Part shown: piece by piece, positions 1 through 8,863 of the stretch
Layout of the letters: each line of letters opens with the position of its first letter
Position numbering within the stretch: the stretch's first letter is position 1
Assembly: GCA_035388825.1 (NCBI GenBank)
Contig: DAOOQQ010000016.1
Span: 15,201 to 79,200, forward strand
Length of the DNA stretch: 64,000 nucleotides
Reading direction: 5' to 3'
Origin: MWAR01 sp035388825
GTDB lineage: Bacteria > Muiribacteriota > Ozemobacteria > Ozemobacterales > Ozemobacteraceae
Made by a program: the position numbers and the translations under genes
The notes under the pieces: generated by a model
What the model was told of the DNA's origin: nothing
Database searches by the model: none
Seen by the model: only the letters and a program-made list of their open reading frames with translations

Positions 1-2
1 GC

Positions 3-1079
3 GTTCTCGTGGCGGACCGGAGCGGGGGCTACACCTGTTACTCCGCCGATCTGAAAGAACGCTGGAAGCGCGCGACGCTGACCCCCTCGGATCTCTCCCC
101 GCTGCCGATCCCGGGTAACCTCGTCGTCGTCTCCGGTGCCCACGAAGTGCTGTTCGCGGTCGACGCGGACACGGGCGAGCAGGTCTGGGAGAGCCATTTC
201 GACGGACGTGTCGTGCATCTCGTCTCAAGTGAGACGATCGGCGTGGTCTACGGATACGACGATCTGAAGAAACCGTCCTGGAAACTCTGCGCGATCGACC
301 CCGCTGACGGTTCCCTCCTCTGGACCTACCGGGACCCCGTCGAAGACGCTCCGCCCTTCGTGTACGGCGGCTACTTCATCTTCTGCGACGCGACCGGCCG
401 GCCGGTCGCCGTCGATCAGGAGACGGGCGAGATCGTGTATCGCCATGAAAGTGAAGGCTATAAAATCGCCACCGTCACCGGACATTCGCTGCTGATCCTG
501 GCCAACGGAGGCACGCGGCTCGATTGCAGCGATCTGCCGACCGGGAAATCCTGGAGCGTGCTGCTCTCCTCCCCGTTCCTCGCCGCCCACGCGGTCGGGG
601 ATGCGATCCTGTTCGCCGACGGGCGCGGCATCAAATGCCTCGAGGCCACGACGGGCTTCGTCCGGTGGCAACGGGAGCTCGGAAAAACCTTCGACGCGTT
701 CGTCCACCGGAACGGGCTCGGCATCACCTACAAGGACAACTTCCTTGCCCGCCAGACCCAGGTGACCCTCTTCACCGCCGATGCGAACAGAACCCTCTGG
801 TCGGCCCTCGACAAGAGCCGCTTTTACAAGCCGATGGCCCTCTCGAATGCCGATCTGATCGTCTGTCGCAGCGGCAACATCCGCCTCCTGCCGCTTCCGG
901 CGACAACGCCGGGCACATCCGCCGTCGCGAGCGCTTCCATCGAGGTGCCGATCGACACGACCTTCTGGCAGATCCTCCCCGGCCAGCGCCCCGCCACCCC
1001 GGCCGTCGAGCCTCCAACCGCCGGCAAACCGGCATCGGAATCCGCCCCCCCCACCGCCTCCGCCGCCGGCTGGGAGTGA
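3..1079 (+). CDS. PQQ-type beta-propeller protein, 5' end outside window
   Basis: The frame is open to the first bases of the window, so this is the C-terminal part of a longer protein. The sequence has repeated blades of the PQQ/quinoprotein type, such as AVDADTGEQVWE, AIDPADGSLLWTY and AVDQETGEIVYRH, spaced about 40-50 residues apart over residues 1-290. The last 60 residues are Pro/Ala/Thr-rich and probably disordered. No catalytic quinone-binding residues can be assigned, so I read it as a structural or binding propeller, probably in the envelope; a signal peptide would lie outside the window. It ends 115 bases before the next gene. The fold is well supported; the substrate or partner is unknown. 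Confidence 0.7.
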   Translation, partial: VLVADRSGGYTCYSADLKERWKRATLTPSDLSPLPIPGNLVVVSGAHEVLFAVDADTGEQVWESHFDGRVVHLVSSETIGVVYGYDDLKKPSWKLCAIDPADGSLLWTYRDPVEDAPPFVYGGYFIFCDATGRPVAVDQETGEIVYRHESEGYKIATVTGHSLLILANGGTRLDCSDLPTGKSWSVLLSSPFLAAHAVGDAILFADGRGIKCLEATTGFVRWQRELGKTFDAFVHRNGLGITYKDNFLARQTQVTLFTADANRTLWSALDKSRFYKPMALSNADLIVCRSGNIRLLPLPATTPGTSAVASASIEVPIDTTFWQILPGQRPATPAVEPPTAGKPASESAPPTASAAGWE

Positions 1080-1194
1080 CGTTAGCAGGAACGGCTCCGG
1101 CCCCGCTGCTGCGGGATTGGCGCGGCATTGCCGCGGGCGGGCGAATCGTGGTAGCATGGCCGTTCCCTGAGCGTTTTTCATGTTGGAGGCAAGA

Positions 1195-4100
1195 ATGAGT
1201 CACAAGGCTTTGACCGTCGGATTCGACATCGGTTCGGTCAGCATCAACACCGTCATCTGCGCACAGAACGGCGACCTGCTCGCCGAGCTTCCCTACCAGC
1301 GCCATTTCGGCCGCACCCTCGAGCTGTGCGCCCGCACCCTGGTCCAGGTCGAAGAGAAGTATGGCGCCGAGAATATTGCGCGCGTCGTCTTCACCGGAAC
1401 CCACGGCGAAGCCATCGCCAGCGCCGTCGGCACCACGTTCGAGATCGAGACGACCGCCCAGACGCGCGGCCTGCACCGGCTGATGCCCGAGGCCCGATCC
1501 GTGGTCTCGATCGGCGGCCACGATTCGGCCCTGCTGCTCGTCTCGCCCGCCAGAGACGGCTTTCTGCTCGAAGACTTCAAGCTGAACGAGGCCTGCGCCG
1601 CCGGCACCGGCAGCTTCATCGACCAGCAGGCCGAGCGCATCTTCTCCGACCACCAGGAGTTCGAGAAGATCGAGGAGCCGCAGCAGCGCATCGAGGCGAT
1701 TCTCACGAAGTTCATCGCCGAGGGCCGCACTTCCGACCACCCCGCCAACGTTGCCTGCCGCTGCACGGTGTTCACCAAGTCCGACATGATCCACCTGCAG
1801 AACAAGGGCATCCCGGTGAAGCACATCATCGCCGGGCTTCACGAGGGCGTCGCGAAGAACTTCAAGTCGACCCTCATCAACAACCGCACCCTCGCCGAGC
1901 CTGTCGCCTTCATCGGCGGCTACGCCACGAACGACCTGGCCCGTGCCGCGTTTTCCAAGATTCTCGGTGTGAACGTCGTCGTTCCCGAGCACCACACCGC
2001 CGTCGGTGCCCTCGGAGTCGCCCTCTCGGCCATCGCTTCGGGAACCGGCCGCGCGGTGCGCAGTGCCGAGATCGCGAATCTCAAGAGCGACGCAGCCTTC
2101 AAGGCCCCGACCGTCGCCCCGCTCTGCCAGAAGCTCGCCCCGTTCACCCCGTGCGGCGAATCCTCCGGCCTGCCGTCGGGTAAAGATAAAATAGACGTCT
2201 ATATGGGATTCGACATCGGCTCGACGACGACCAAGCTCGTGCTGATGGGCCTCGACCAGCGGATCATCTACAAGCGGTACATCCCGACCGAGGGCCAGCC
2301 CGTCACCGCGATCAAGAAGTGCCTCACCCACATGAAGCAGCAGATCGACGTGTCGCGCGTCAACGTGCTCGGCGTGGGCACCACCGGCTCAGGCCGCGAG
2401 GTCGCGAACCTGTTCGTCGGCGCCGACGATGTCGTCAACGAGGTCACCGCCCACGCGCGCGGCACGACCCAGTTCCGGCCCGACGTCGACACCATTTTCG
2501 AGCTGGGCGGCCAGGATGCGAAATATACGTCCCTCCATCAGAGTTTCGTCGTCGACTTCCGCATGAACAAGGTGTGCGCCGCCGGCACCGGCAGCTTCCT
2601 CGAGGAGACGGCGAACAAGCTCGGCATCGACATCGCCGGCGAATACGAGAGCCTCGCCCTCGCCGCGAAAACGCCGTTCAAGCTAACCGAGCGGTGCACG
2701 GTGTACATGGAATCCGACCTGATGTCCTACCTGCAGATGGGCGCCGCCCGCGAGGATCTGCTCGCCGGCCTGTCGCGCGCCGTCGTCCACAACTACCTCA
2801 ACCGCGTCGTCCAGGACGGCAAGATCGGCAAGGTCATCAGCTTCCAGGGCGGCCCGTCGCTGAACAAGTCGGTTGTCGCGGCCTTCGAAGCCGTCGTCGG
2901 CAAGCCGATCGTCACCCTGCCCCACCGCGAGGTGATGGGCGCGATCGGTGCGGCTCTCCATGCGCGCGACGAAGCCGAGGCGGCCGCCCGCCGCGGTGAG
3001 ACGGTGAAGCCCAGCCGGTTCCGCGGCTGGGGCGTCGTCGATGCGGCGTTCACCCACTCCGAGGAAGTCTGCAAGCGCAATCCGAACTGCCACAACCTGT
3101 GCAAGCTGCAGATCTACCGCATTGCCGGCGACGAGGCGGTGTACGGCGGCGAGTGCGGCATGTACGAGTCCCGCGCGAAGTCCACCGTGCGCGCCCCGGA
3201 CTACAACCGCATCCGGCAGAACCTGTATTTCAAGGCCATGCAGGGGAAATACCGCGTGCTCGGTGAAGAGCCGGCGCAGGCCGTTTCCCCCGAAGGGAAG
3301 AAGCGGCCGACGCTGGGGATTCCGCGCTCGCTGAGCTTTTTCCAGACGGGACTGTTCTGGGTGCACCTGATGGACCGGCTCGGCTTCGACGTCGTGATCA
3401 CCCCCGAGACCGACAATCGAATTGTAGACGCCGGTATAGAAGCGATGACCTGCGAGGCGTGCTTCCCCGTGAAGATCTCACACGGCCACGCAAGCAGGCT
3501 CAAGGGCCAGGTCGACTGGCTGTTCCTGCCCATGATGATCGAGATGGAAGCGCCGTCCGACAAGAAGGGCTACTACTGCCCCTACCTCGAGGCGAACAGC
3601 TACATGCTGAAAGCCGCGCTCAAGCTCGACGACAAGACCACGCTCATGCCCGCCATCTACCTGAAGTACGGCCGCGACGGTCTGGTCAAGGCATTCCGCG
3701 AGGAGTTCGCCCGGGTCGGTCTGCCGTTCGATCAGAAGGCGTTCGTTGCCGCGTATGACGAAGCCTGGGCCGCGCACACGGCGTTCACCCGGGAGCTGCG
3801 CGCGCTCGGCAAGACCGTGCTCGAGAAGCTCGGCGACCGGCGCGCGATCGTCGTCGTCGGCCGGCCCTACAGCGCCTACGACTCGCGCACGAACCTGAAC
3901 CTGTTCGCCACGTTCAGCCGGCTCGGCGTCATCGCGATCCCGCAGGAGCTGCTGGATCTCGACCCGATCGAGATAGAGAACGACTACCCCAACATGTACT
4001 GGGGCTTCGGCGACAAGATCTTGAAAACCTCCCGCTATATCAACAACGACAAGCGGCTGTTCGGGCTGTATCTGACCAGTTTCTCGTGCGGCCCCGACTC

Positions 4101-5535
4101 GTTCATCCTGCACTTCTTCAACGACGAGATGAACCGCACCGGCCGGCCGTATCTCGAGCTCGAGCTCGACGAGCACTCGGCCGGCGCCGGCGTCGAGACC
4201 CGCCTGCTGGCCTTCATCGACGTCATCAAGAACCAGACCGACGTGCGCACCCTGCCCCAGGGCGTGAACGTCATCGCCCGCAAGGCCAAAGCCCCGCTCC
4301 AGGGCCGCACGATCTACCTGCCCAAGATGTCCCAGGGCTCGTTCGCCCTCGCCGCCGCGTTCGACGGGGTCGGGTGCAAGGCTGAGGTGATGCCGACGTA
4401 CACGACGGCCGGCCTCGAGTTCGGCAAGAGCAACACCTCGGGCAAGGAGTGCTTCCCCTGCACCGTCACGACGGGCGACATGTTCGAGACCGTCACGAAG
4501 CTGCGCGAGCAGGGCCGCGACGTCGAGAACGAGATCGCCTTTTTCATGCCCGAGACCGAGGGCCCGTGCCGGTTCGGCCAGTACAACTACCTGCACCGCA
4601 TGCTCCTCCAGCGGTACGGCTGCGGCGGCATCCCGATCCTCTCGCCCAGCTCCGAGGACAGCTACCGGTGCAAAGGCTTCTTCTCCGACGAGCAGGCGGC
4701 CGAGTTCCGCGGCCTCGCCTGGCAGGCGATCGTCTTCACCGACCTGATCGAGAAGTCCCTCTGGCGCGTGCGGCCGTATGAAAAAGAGAAGGGTCAGGCC
4801 GACGCCGTGTTCGCCGACGCCCTGCGCGACGGGATCGAGGCGATCCGTGCCGGAGGCGGCCTGAAACTGATGAAAGTCGCGCGGCGGGCTGCATCGAACT
4901 TCTCGGCCATCCCCCGCACGGGAAAGGACAAGCCCCTCGTCGGTATTGTTGGCGAAATATATGTTCGCACACATAACGAGAGCAACCAGGAGCTGGTCAG
5001 GACACTCGAGTCGATGGGCTGCGAAACATTCACCAGCTCGATCGGCGAATGGATCGATTACACGACCCACACGAGCATCGCCGACGCCCACGACCGCTGG
5101 AAAGACCGGCGCGGCTGGAACACCGGCAGCGAGCTCGCGAAGTCCTGGCTGATCGGCAAGGCGCAGCGCGTCGTCGCGAAGCTGATGGGCGTGCCGTTCT
5201 CGAAACTGCTGCACGGGCGGTTCGACCACTCGACCGAGCATCTTCTGCATCTCGTGGACGGCATCTTCTCGAACCACATCAACGGCGAGGCGATCCTCTC
5301 GATCGGCGGCGCGTTCGCCTTCCGTGAGCACGGCTTCGACGGCGTCGTGAACGCGATGCCCTTCACCTGCATGCCCAGCACGATAGCGAGCGCTATTCTC
5401 AAGGTCCACCTGCGCCGGAAGATGCCCTTCGTCGACATGGTCTACGACGGCACGATCCTGCCCAACCGCACCACCAACCTCGCCACCTTCGCCTTCCAGG
5501 CGAAACAGCAGCGCGAAGCCCGCCAGGGCCGGTAA
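1195..5535 (+). CDS. 2-hydroxyacyl-CoA dehydratase activase-type fusion protein
   Basis: 1446 residues. Two ASKHA-fold activase domains of the BadF/BcrA/HgdC family lie in tandem (about 6-285, starting GFDIGSVSIN, and about 337-615, starting GFDIGSTTTK). Each has a Cys-containing CAAGTGSF motif (near residues 132 and 460) and a second Cys motif (CRCTVF; CTVYMESD), which in the family bind the [4Fe-4S] cluster between subunits. A DUF2229-type segment follows from about 707 (LGIPRSLSFFQTG), then a Cys-rich region resembling the dehydratase component (CGPDSFILHF, GKECFPCTVT). Family members couple ATP hydrolysis to low-potential electron transfer; whether this fusion does so, and on what substrate, is unknown. 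The start at 1195 is preferred over 1180 because GGAGG (1185-1189) is spaced 5 bases from it. This implies an anaerobic host. Confidence 0.88.
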   Translation: MSHKALTVGFDIGSVSINTVICAQNGDLLAELPYQRHFGRTLELCARTLVQVEEKYGAENIARVVFTGTHGEAIASAVGTTFEIETTAQTRGLHRLMPEARSVVSIGGHDSALLLVSPARDGFLLEDFKLNEACAAGTGSFIDQQAERIFSDHQEFEKIEEPQQRIEAILTKFIAEGRTSDHPANVACRCTVFTKSDMIHLQNKGIPVKHIIAGLHEGVAKNFKSTLINNRTLAEPVAFIGGYATNDLARAAFSKILGVNVVVPEHHTAVGALGVALSAIASGTGRAVRSAEIANLKSDAAFKAPTVAPLCQKLAPFTPCGESSGLPSGKDKIDVYMGFDIGSTTTKLVLMGLDQRIIYKRYIPTEGQPVTAIKKCLTHMKQQIDVSRVNVLGVGTTGSGREVANLFVGADDVVNEVTAHARGTTQFRPDVDTIFELGGQDAKYTSLHQSFVVDFRMNKVCAAGTGSFLEETANKLGIDIAGEYESLALAAKTPFKLTERCTVYMESDLMSYLQMGAAREDLLAGLSRAVVHNYLNRVVQDGKIGKVISFQGGPSLNKSVVAAFEAVVGKPIVTLPHREVMGAIGAALHARDEAEAAARRGETVKPSRFRGWGVVDAAFTHSEEVCKRNPNCHNLCKLQIYRIAGDEAVYGGECGMYESRAKSTVRAPDYNRIRQNLYFKAMQGKYRVLGEEPAQAVSPEGKKRPTLGIPRSLSFFQTGLFWVHLMDRLGFDVVITPETDNRIVDAGIEAMTCEACFPVKISHGHASRLKGQVDWLFLPMMIEMEAPSDKKGYYCPYLEANSYMLKAALKLDDKTTLMPAIYLKYGRDGLVKAFREEFARVGLPFDQKAFVAAYDEAWAAHTAFTRELRALGKTVLEKLGDRRAIVVVGRPYSAYDSRTNLNLFATFSRLGVIAIPQELLDLDPIEIENDYPNMYWGFGDKILKTSRYINNDKRLFGLYLTSFSCGPDSFILHFFNDEMNRTGRPYLELELDEHSAGAGVETRLLAFIDVIKNQTDVRTLPQGVNVIARKAKAPLQGRTIYLPKMSQGSFALAAAFDGVGCKAEVMPTYTTAGLEFGKSNTSGKECFPCTVTTGDMFETVTKLREQGRDVENEIAFFMPETEGPCRFGQYNYLHRMLLQRYGCGGIPILSPSSEDSYRCKGFFSDEQAAEFRGLAWQAIVFTDLIEKSLWRVRPYEKEKGQADAVFADALRDGIEAIRAGGGLKLMKVARRAASNFSAIPRTGKDKPLVGIVGEIYVRTHNESNQELVRTLESMGCETFTSSIGEWIDYTTHTSIADAHDRWKDRRGWNTGSELAKSWLIGKAQRVVAKLMGVPFSKLLHGRFDHSTEHLLHLVDGIFSNHINGEAILSIGGAFAFREHGFDGVVNAMPFTCMPSTIASAILKVHLRRKMPFVDMVYDGTILPNRTTNLATFAFQAKQQREARQGR

Positions 5536-5542
5536 CCGGAAT

Positions 5543-5607
5543 CACCACAAAGGCACCAAGGCACAAAGAATCCTCTTCTTTCTTCGTGTCTTGGTGCCTT
5601 TGCGGTG
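5543..5607. repeat. Large imperfect inverted repeat between genes
   Basis: Arms of 28 bases at 5543-5570 and 5580-5607 match at 25 of 28 positions around a 9-base loop. The arms consist of near-repeats of CACAAAGGCAC/CACCAAGG. It lies just after the activase fusion and before the response regulator. It could form a long hairpin ending transcription. Similar CACAAAGGCAC-type palindromes are dispersed repeats in many bacterial genomes, so it may instead be a member of a REP-like family. Confidence 0.65.
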
Positions 5608-5647
5608 TATCACTCAACGATCAGGGGATTCCATGAGGGAGCCTTCC

Positions 5648-7015
5648 ATGACGACATCGCCGACGGACCCGGCGTCCCGGTTCCGTGTTCTGATCATCGA
5701 CGACGAGAAGAACATCCGCTCGACGCTCATGATCTGCCTCGAGTCGATGGGACTGCACGCGACGGCGGCCGCCTCGCCGGAAGAAGCCCTGGTCGCGCTG
5801 GAAACGGACTTCTTCGACCTCGCCTTCCTCGACCTGCGGCTCGGCACCGCGAGCGGGTTCGACCTCCTCCCCGGCCTTCTGGCGGCCAATCCCCACCTGC
5901 TGGTGATCGTCATCACCGCGTTCGCAAGCCTGGAAACCGCAATGGAAACGGTCCGGCGTGGCGCGTTCGATCTCCTCCCCAAGCCGTTCACGCCGGTTCA
6001 GGTCCGGCAGATGATCGAGAAGGTCCGAACGCGCCTCGCACTCGAGCACCGGCTCGACAAACTTGAGAGCGACCTTCGCGAAAGCTGTCCGGAAGCGAGC
6101 TTCGAGAGTCAGGCCCCGTCGATGCGCCAGGTCCTCGCTCTTGCGACAGGAGCTGCGGCCTCGGCTGCCTCCCTGCTCCTCCGCGGGGAAAGCGGAACGG
6201 GAAAAGGCGTGCTCGCACGGTTTCTCCATGCGTCGAGCCCGCGGCACTCCCAGCCCTTCGTCACGGTCTCCTGCCCAACGCTGACGGACGAACTTCTCGG
6301 CAGCGAGCTGTTCGGCCACGCCCGGGGGTCGTTCACCGGCGCCCTGCGCGACCGTCCCGGCAAGATCGAAACCGCGGAAAACGGCACGCTGTTCCTCGAC
6401 GAAATATCCGAAATTGCGCCATCGGTTCAGGCCAGGCTCCTCCGGTTCCTCCAGGAGAAGCAGTTCGAGCGGCTCGGGGAAAACCGCGTGCGACGCTCCG
6501 ATGTGCGGATCATCGCGGCAACCAACCGTGATCTGGAAGCGGCCGTGAAGGCGGGCACGTTCCGCGAAGACCTCCTGTTCCGGATCAACGTCGTCGAAAT
6601 CACCCTGCCTCCCCTGCGTGAGCGGCGTGAGGACATCCTCCCCCTCGCGCGGCGGTTCATCGGCTTTTTCGCCCGCCAGCTCGGCCGCCACCCCCCCGAA
6701 TTGTCCCCTCGTGCGCAGGAAGCCCTGCTGGCCCATTCCTGGCCCGGCAACCTGCGCGAACTCCGCAACGCCATCGAACGCGCCCTGATCGTCTGGCCCG
6801 CTCCGCTGCTCGAGCCGGAGGCATTTCCGGAACGCATCTCCCGGCCGAGTACCACCATCCCGATGATCGGGAGTGACATGTCCCTGGAGAATCTCGAAAA
6901 GGCCCACATTCTGCGGGTCCTCGCCCGCCACCCCACGCAGGAGGAAGCCGCGAAAATTCTCGGCATCGACACCTCGACCCTCTGGCGCAAGCGCCAGCGG
7001 TGGGAAAAAGCCTGA
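5648..7015 (+). CDS. Sigma-54-dependent response regulator (NtrC family)
   Basis: About 455 residues with the full NtrC layout. A receiver domain has acidic residues in LIIDDEKN, the phosphoacceptor Asp in AFLDLRLG and Lys in LPKPF. The AAA+ domain has Walker A GESGTGKG, a GSFTGA loop that contacts sigma-54 (Gly-Ser variant of GAFTGA) and Walker B TLFLDEIS. A Fis-type helix-turn-helix ends in EEAAKILGIDTSTLWRKRQ. ATG 5648 has GGAG 6 bases upstream; in-frame ATG 5633 is an alternative. Its stop codon directly abuts the stop codon of the convergent histidine kinase gene, so kinase and regulator are neighbours but not co-transcribed. Pairing with that kinase is an inference. Confidence 0.92.
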   Translation: MTTSPTDPASRFRVLIIDDEKNIRSTLMICLESMGLHATAAASPEEALVALETDFFDLAFLDLRLGTASGFDLLPGLLAANPHLLVIVITAFASLETAMETVRRGAFDLLPKPFTPVQVRQMIEKVRTRLALEHRLDKLESDLRESCPEASFESQAPSMRQVLALATGAAASAASLLLRGESGTGKGVLARFLHASSPRHSQPFVTVSCPTLTDELLGSELFGHARGSFTGALRDRPGKIETAENGTLFLDEISEIAPSVQARLLRFLQEKQFERLGENRVRRSDVRIIAATNRDLEAAVKAGTFREDLLFRINVVEITLPPLRERREDILPLARRFIGFFARQLGRHPPELSPRAQEALLAHSWPGNLRELRNAIERALIVWPAPLLEPEAFPERISRPSTTIPMIGSDMSLENLEKAHILRVLARHPTQEEAAKILGIDTSTLWRKRQRWEKA

Positions 7016-8863
7016 TCAGCCCGCCATCGGCCCCCGTTCCTTCGGCTCGTCCGGATCCGATACCAGCGGCAGCGTGAACGCAAAACAGCTTCCGACCCCA
7101 ACCCTGCTCGTGACAGAAATCTCCCCGCCATGACCGGCAATGATCTCCCGGACGATCGACAGCCCCAAGCCGCTCCCCGAGCCTTTTGCGCCGGGAACCC
7201 GGTAAAAACGCTCGAACACACGCCCCAGATATTCCTCCGGAATCCCCTCCCCTTCATCGGCCACCTCGAACCGCACCGTCCGGTCTTTCAGGGACGCCCG
7301 GAGCAGGATGTCCCGCCCGCGCGGCGTGTGTTTCACGGCGTTCGCGACCAGATTGCGGAACACGACGTGAATCCTCTCCGAATCGGCGAGCACCCATTCA
7401 TTCCCCAAGGCTATTTCGCTCACCAACTGGAGGCCGTTCTCCTCGGCAAGGAGCCTGTGCGCCGACAGGGCCTCCTCGAGCAGGAGTCGTGCCCTGACCG
7501 GGTGAGGGAGGATGCGGATCTTGCCCGACTGGAGCCGGGACAGGTCGAGAATCTCGTCGACAAGCGCCTGAAGGCGCTCGCAATCCTCGCGGGCGGCGAA
7601 CAGCAGATCCTCGCGTCGTTCGGGTCGAGCCACCGATCCCTCAAGAAGCAGATGAATGGCCATGTGGAGTGACGTCAGAGGTGTGCGGAACTCGTGAGCC
7701 ACCGTCGCCACGAGATCATTCCGGAGCTGATCCATGCGTCTCCAGCGGGTGACATCCTGAAACAGCACGATCGCCCCCCGAATCCCGTCCCGATCGGTGA
7801 CCGGCATGCCGCGCAGCAGATAGAACACGTCGCCGCGAGGAAGCGGCACCCCGACCGCATCGTCGAACCCATGCGGCGCCCAGGGGCCCTTTCCGGAAAG
7901 GACGTGGTCCCGAATACGGACGATCAGATTGCGCAGTTTTTCCGGGAGAGCCGACTTGATCCATTTCCAGTCGAATTCGAGTTCCGCTTCGGCCACGGCG
8001 TTCACCTCGAGCAGACTGCCATCCGCGGCAAAGATCGCGACGGGATCAGGAAGGCTGTCAATCGTCGCCTGCATCGAGTGTTGCGCCTGAAGCAGGTCAC
8101 CCAGCGAGCTCTTCCGGTAGGTTTCCAGATGCTCCGTCATGGCGTTGAACTCCTTGGCCAGATCGGCAAACTCATCCTTCTCCTCGAGAACGGCGCGGAC
8201 TTCGAGATCCCCTTCGCCCACCCGTCTGGCAGCCAATGCGAGGACATTGAGGGGCCGCAGGATCCGCTGCCCCATGAACATCGTCAGCGCGATGCCGCCG
8301 ATCGAGGCCAGCAGACTCAGCAGGATCATGAGCCGGGTCACAAACTCGCCATGGGCCTTCACATCCTCGCTTTTACGCACCATCGCCGCCTGGTTCAGCG
8401 TCAGGATCGCCTCGGCGGTTTTCTTGAGCCGCATGAAAACGGGATAGATGGCGGAAAAATACCGTTCCCGGAACGCATTCCCATCCAGCCCGGCCGCGCC
8501 ATCATATAATCCCTGGTATTCTATCCATAGCGATCGCAATATTTTTGCCAGCTCAGCTTCCCCCGACTCGGTGACGTTTCCTTCCTCGATCCGGATCTCC
8601 TCCTCGACCAGAGGCCGGAACTCGCGAATCATCCCCGTCCCCTCAGCCTGTCTGCCGCTCAGGCAGAACAGCATGCCCGAATCCAGGCGTTCCATACCAT
8701 TCGTTATACGCTGAATCGCGAGCACGCTGCGGTAGTTGTCTTTCAGGATCCGCTGGGAATGGAGTCCGAGATCGGAAATCGTGAATGCCGCCATCAGTCC
8801 CACGCAGACGAGGGCGAGCACCGTCGGAATCATCGCGATCAGCAGTTTGGTCTTCACACTCAT
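7016..8863 (-). CDS. Membrane sensor histidine kinase (HAMP-PAS-HisKA-HATPase)
   Basis: 615 residues. A first membrane segment lies near residues 7-29 and a second near 175-198, enclosing a periplasmic sensor of about 145 residues. HAMP (IRPLNVL-type, with DEFADLAKEFN), PAS, HisKA with the phosphoacceptor His in VAHEFRTPLTSL, and a GHKL ATPase (NAVKHTP; GSGLGLSIVREI) follow. The start at 8863 overlaps the stop of the KdpD-like gene by ATGA, and a GGAAGGGG stretch precedes it. It is the last gene of the potassium operon, so it probably senses potassium or envelope state and may phosphorylate the receiver-TPR protein two genes upstream or the convergent sigma-54 regulator. Confidence 0.9.
   Translation of the reverse strand: MSVKTKLLIAMIPTVLALVCVGLMAAFTISDLGLHSQRILKDNYRSVLAIQRITNGMERLDSGMLFCLSGRQAEGTGMIREFRPLVEEEIRIEEGNVTESGEAELAKILRSLWIEYQGLYDGAAGLDGNAFRERYFSAIYPVFMRLKKTAEAILTLNQAAMVRKSEDVKAHGEFVTRLMILLSLLASIGGIALTMFMGQRILRPLNVLALAARRVGEGDLEVRAVLEEKDEFADLAKEFNAMTEHLETYRKSSLGDLLQAQHSMQATIDSLPDPVAIFAADGSLLEVNAVAEAELEFDWKWIKSALPEKLRNLIVRIRDHVLSGKGPWAPHGFDDAVGVPLPRGDVFYLLRGMPVTDRDGIRGAIVLFQDVTRWRRMDQLRNDLVATVAHEFRTPLTSLHMAIHLLLEGSVARPERREDLLFAAREDCERLQALVDEILDLSRLQSGKIRILPHPVRARLLLEEALSAHRLLAEENGLQLVSEIALGNEWVLADSERIHVVFRNLVANAVKHTPRGRDILLRASLKDRTVRFEVADEGEGIPEEYLGRVFERFYRVPGAKGSGSGLGLSIVREIIAGHGGEISVTSRVGVGSCFAFTLPLVSDPDEPKERGPMAG

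Noticed and set aside
772..5409. Long minus-strand frames opposite the activase gene (for example 772-2331 and 3478-5409)
   Set aside because: GC-rich third positions of the real gene leave the opposite strand open; the products are Arg/Gly/Glu-rich with no domain pattern and no ribosome sites.
5621..6931. Minus-strand frame of about 436 codons opposite the sigma-54 regulator
   Set aside because: Shadow of a gene with complete receiver, AAA+ and HTH motifs on the plus strand.
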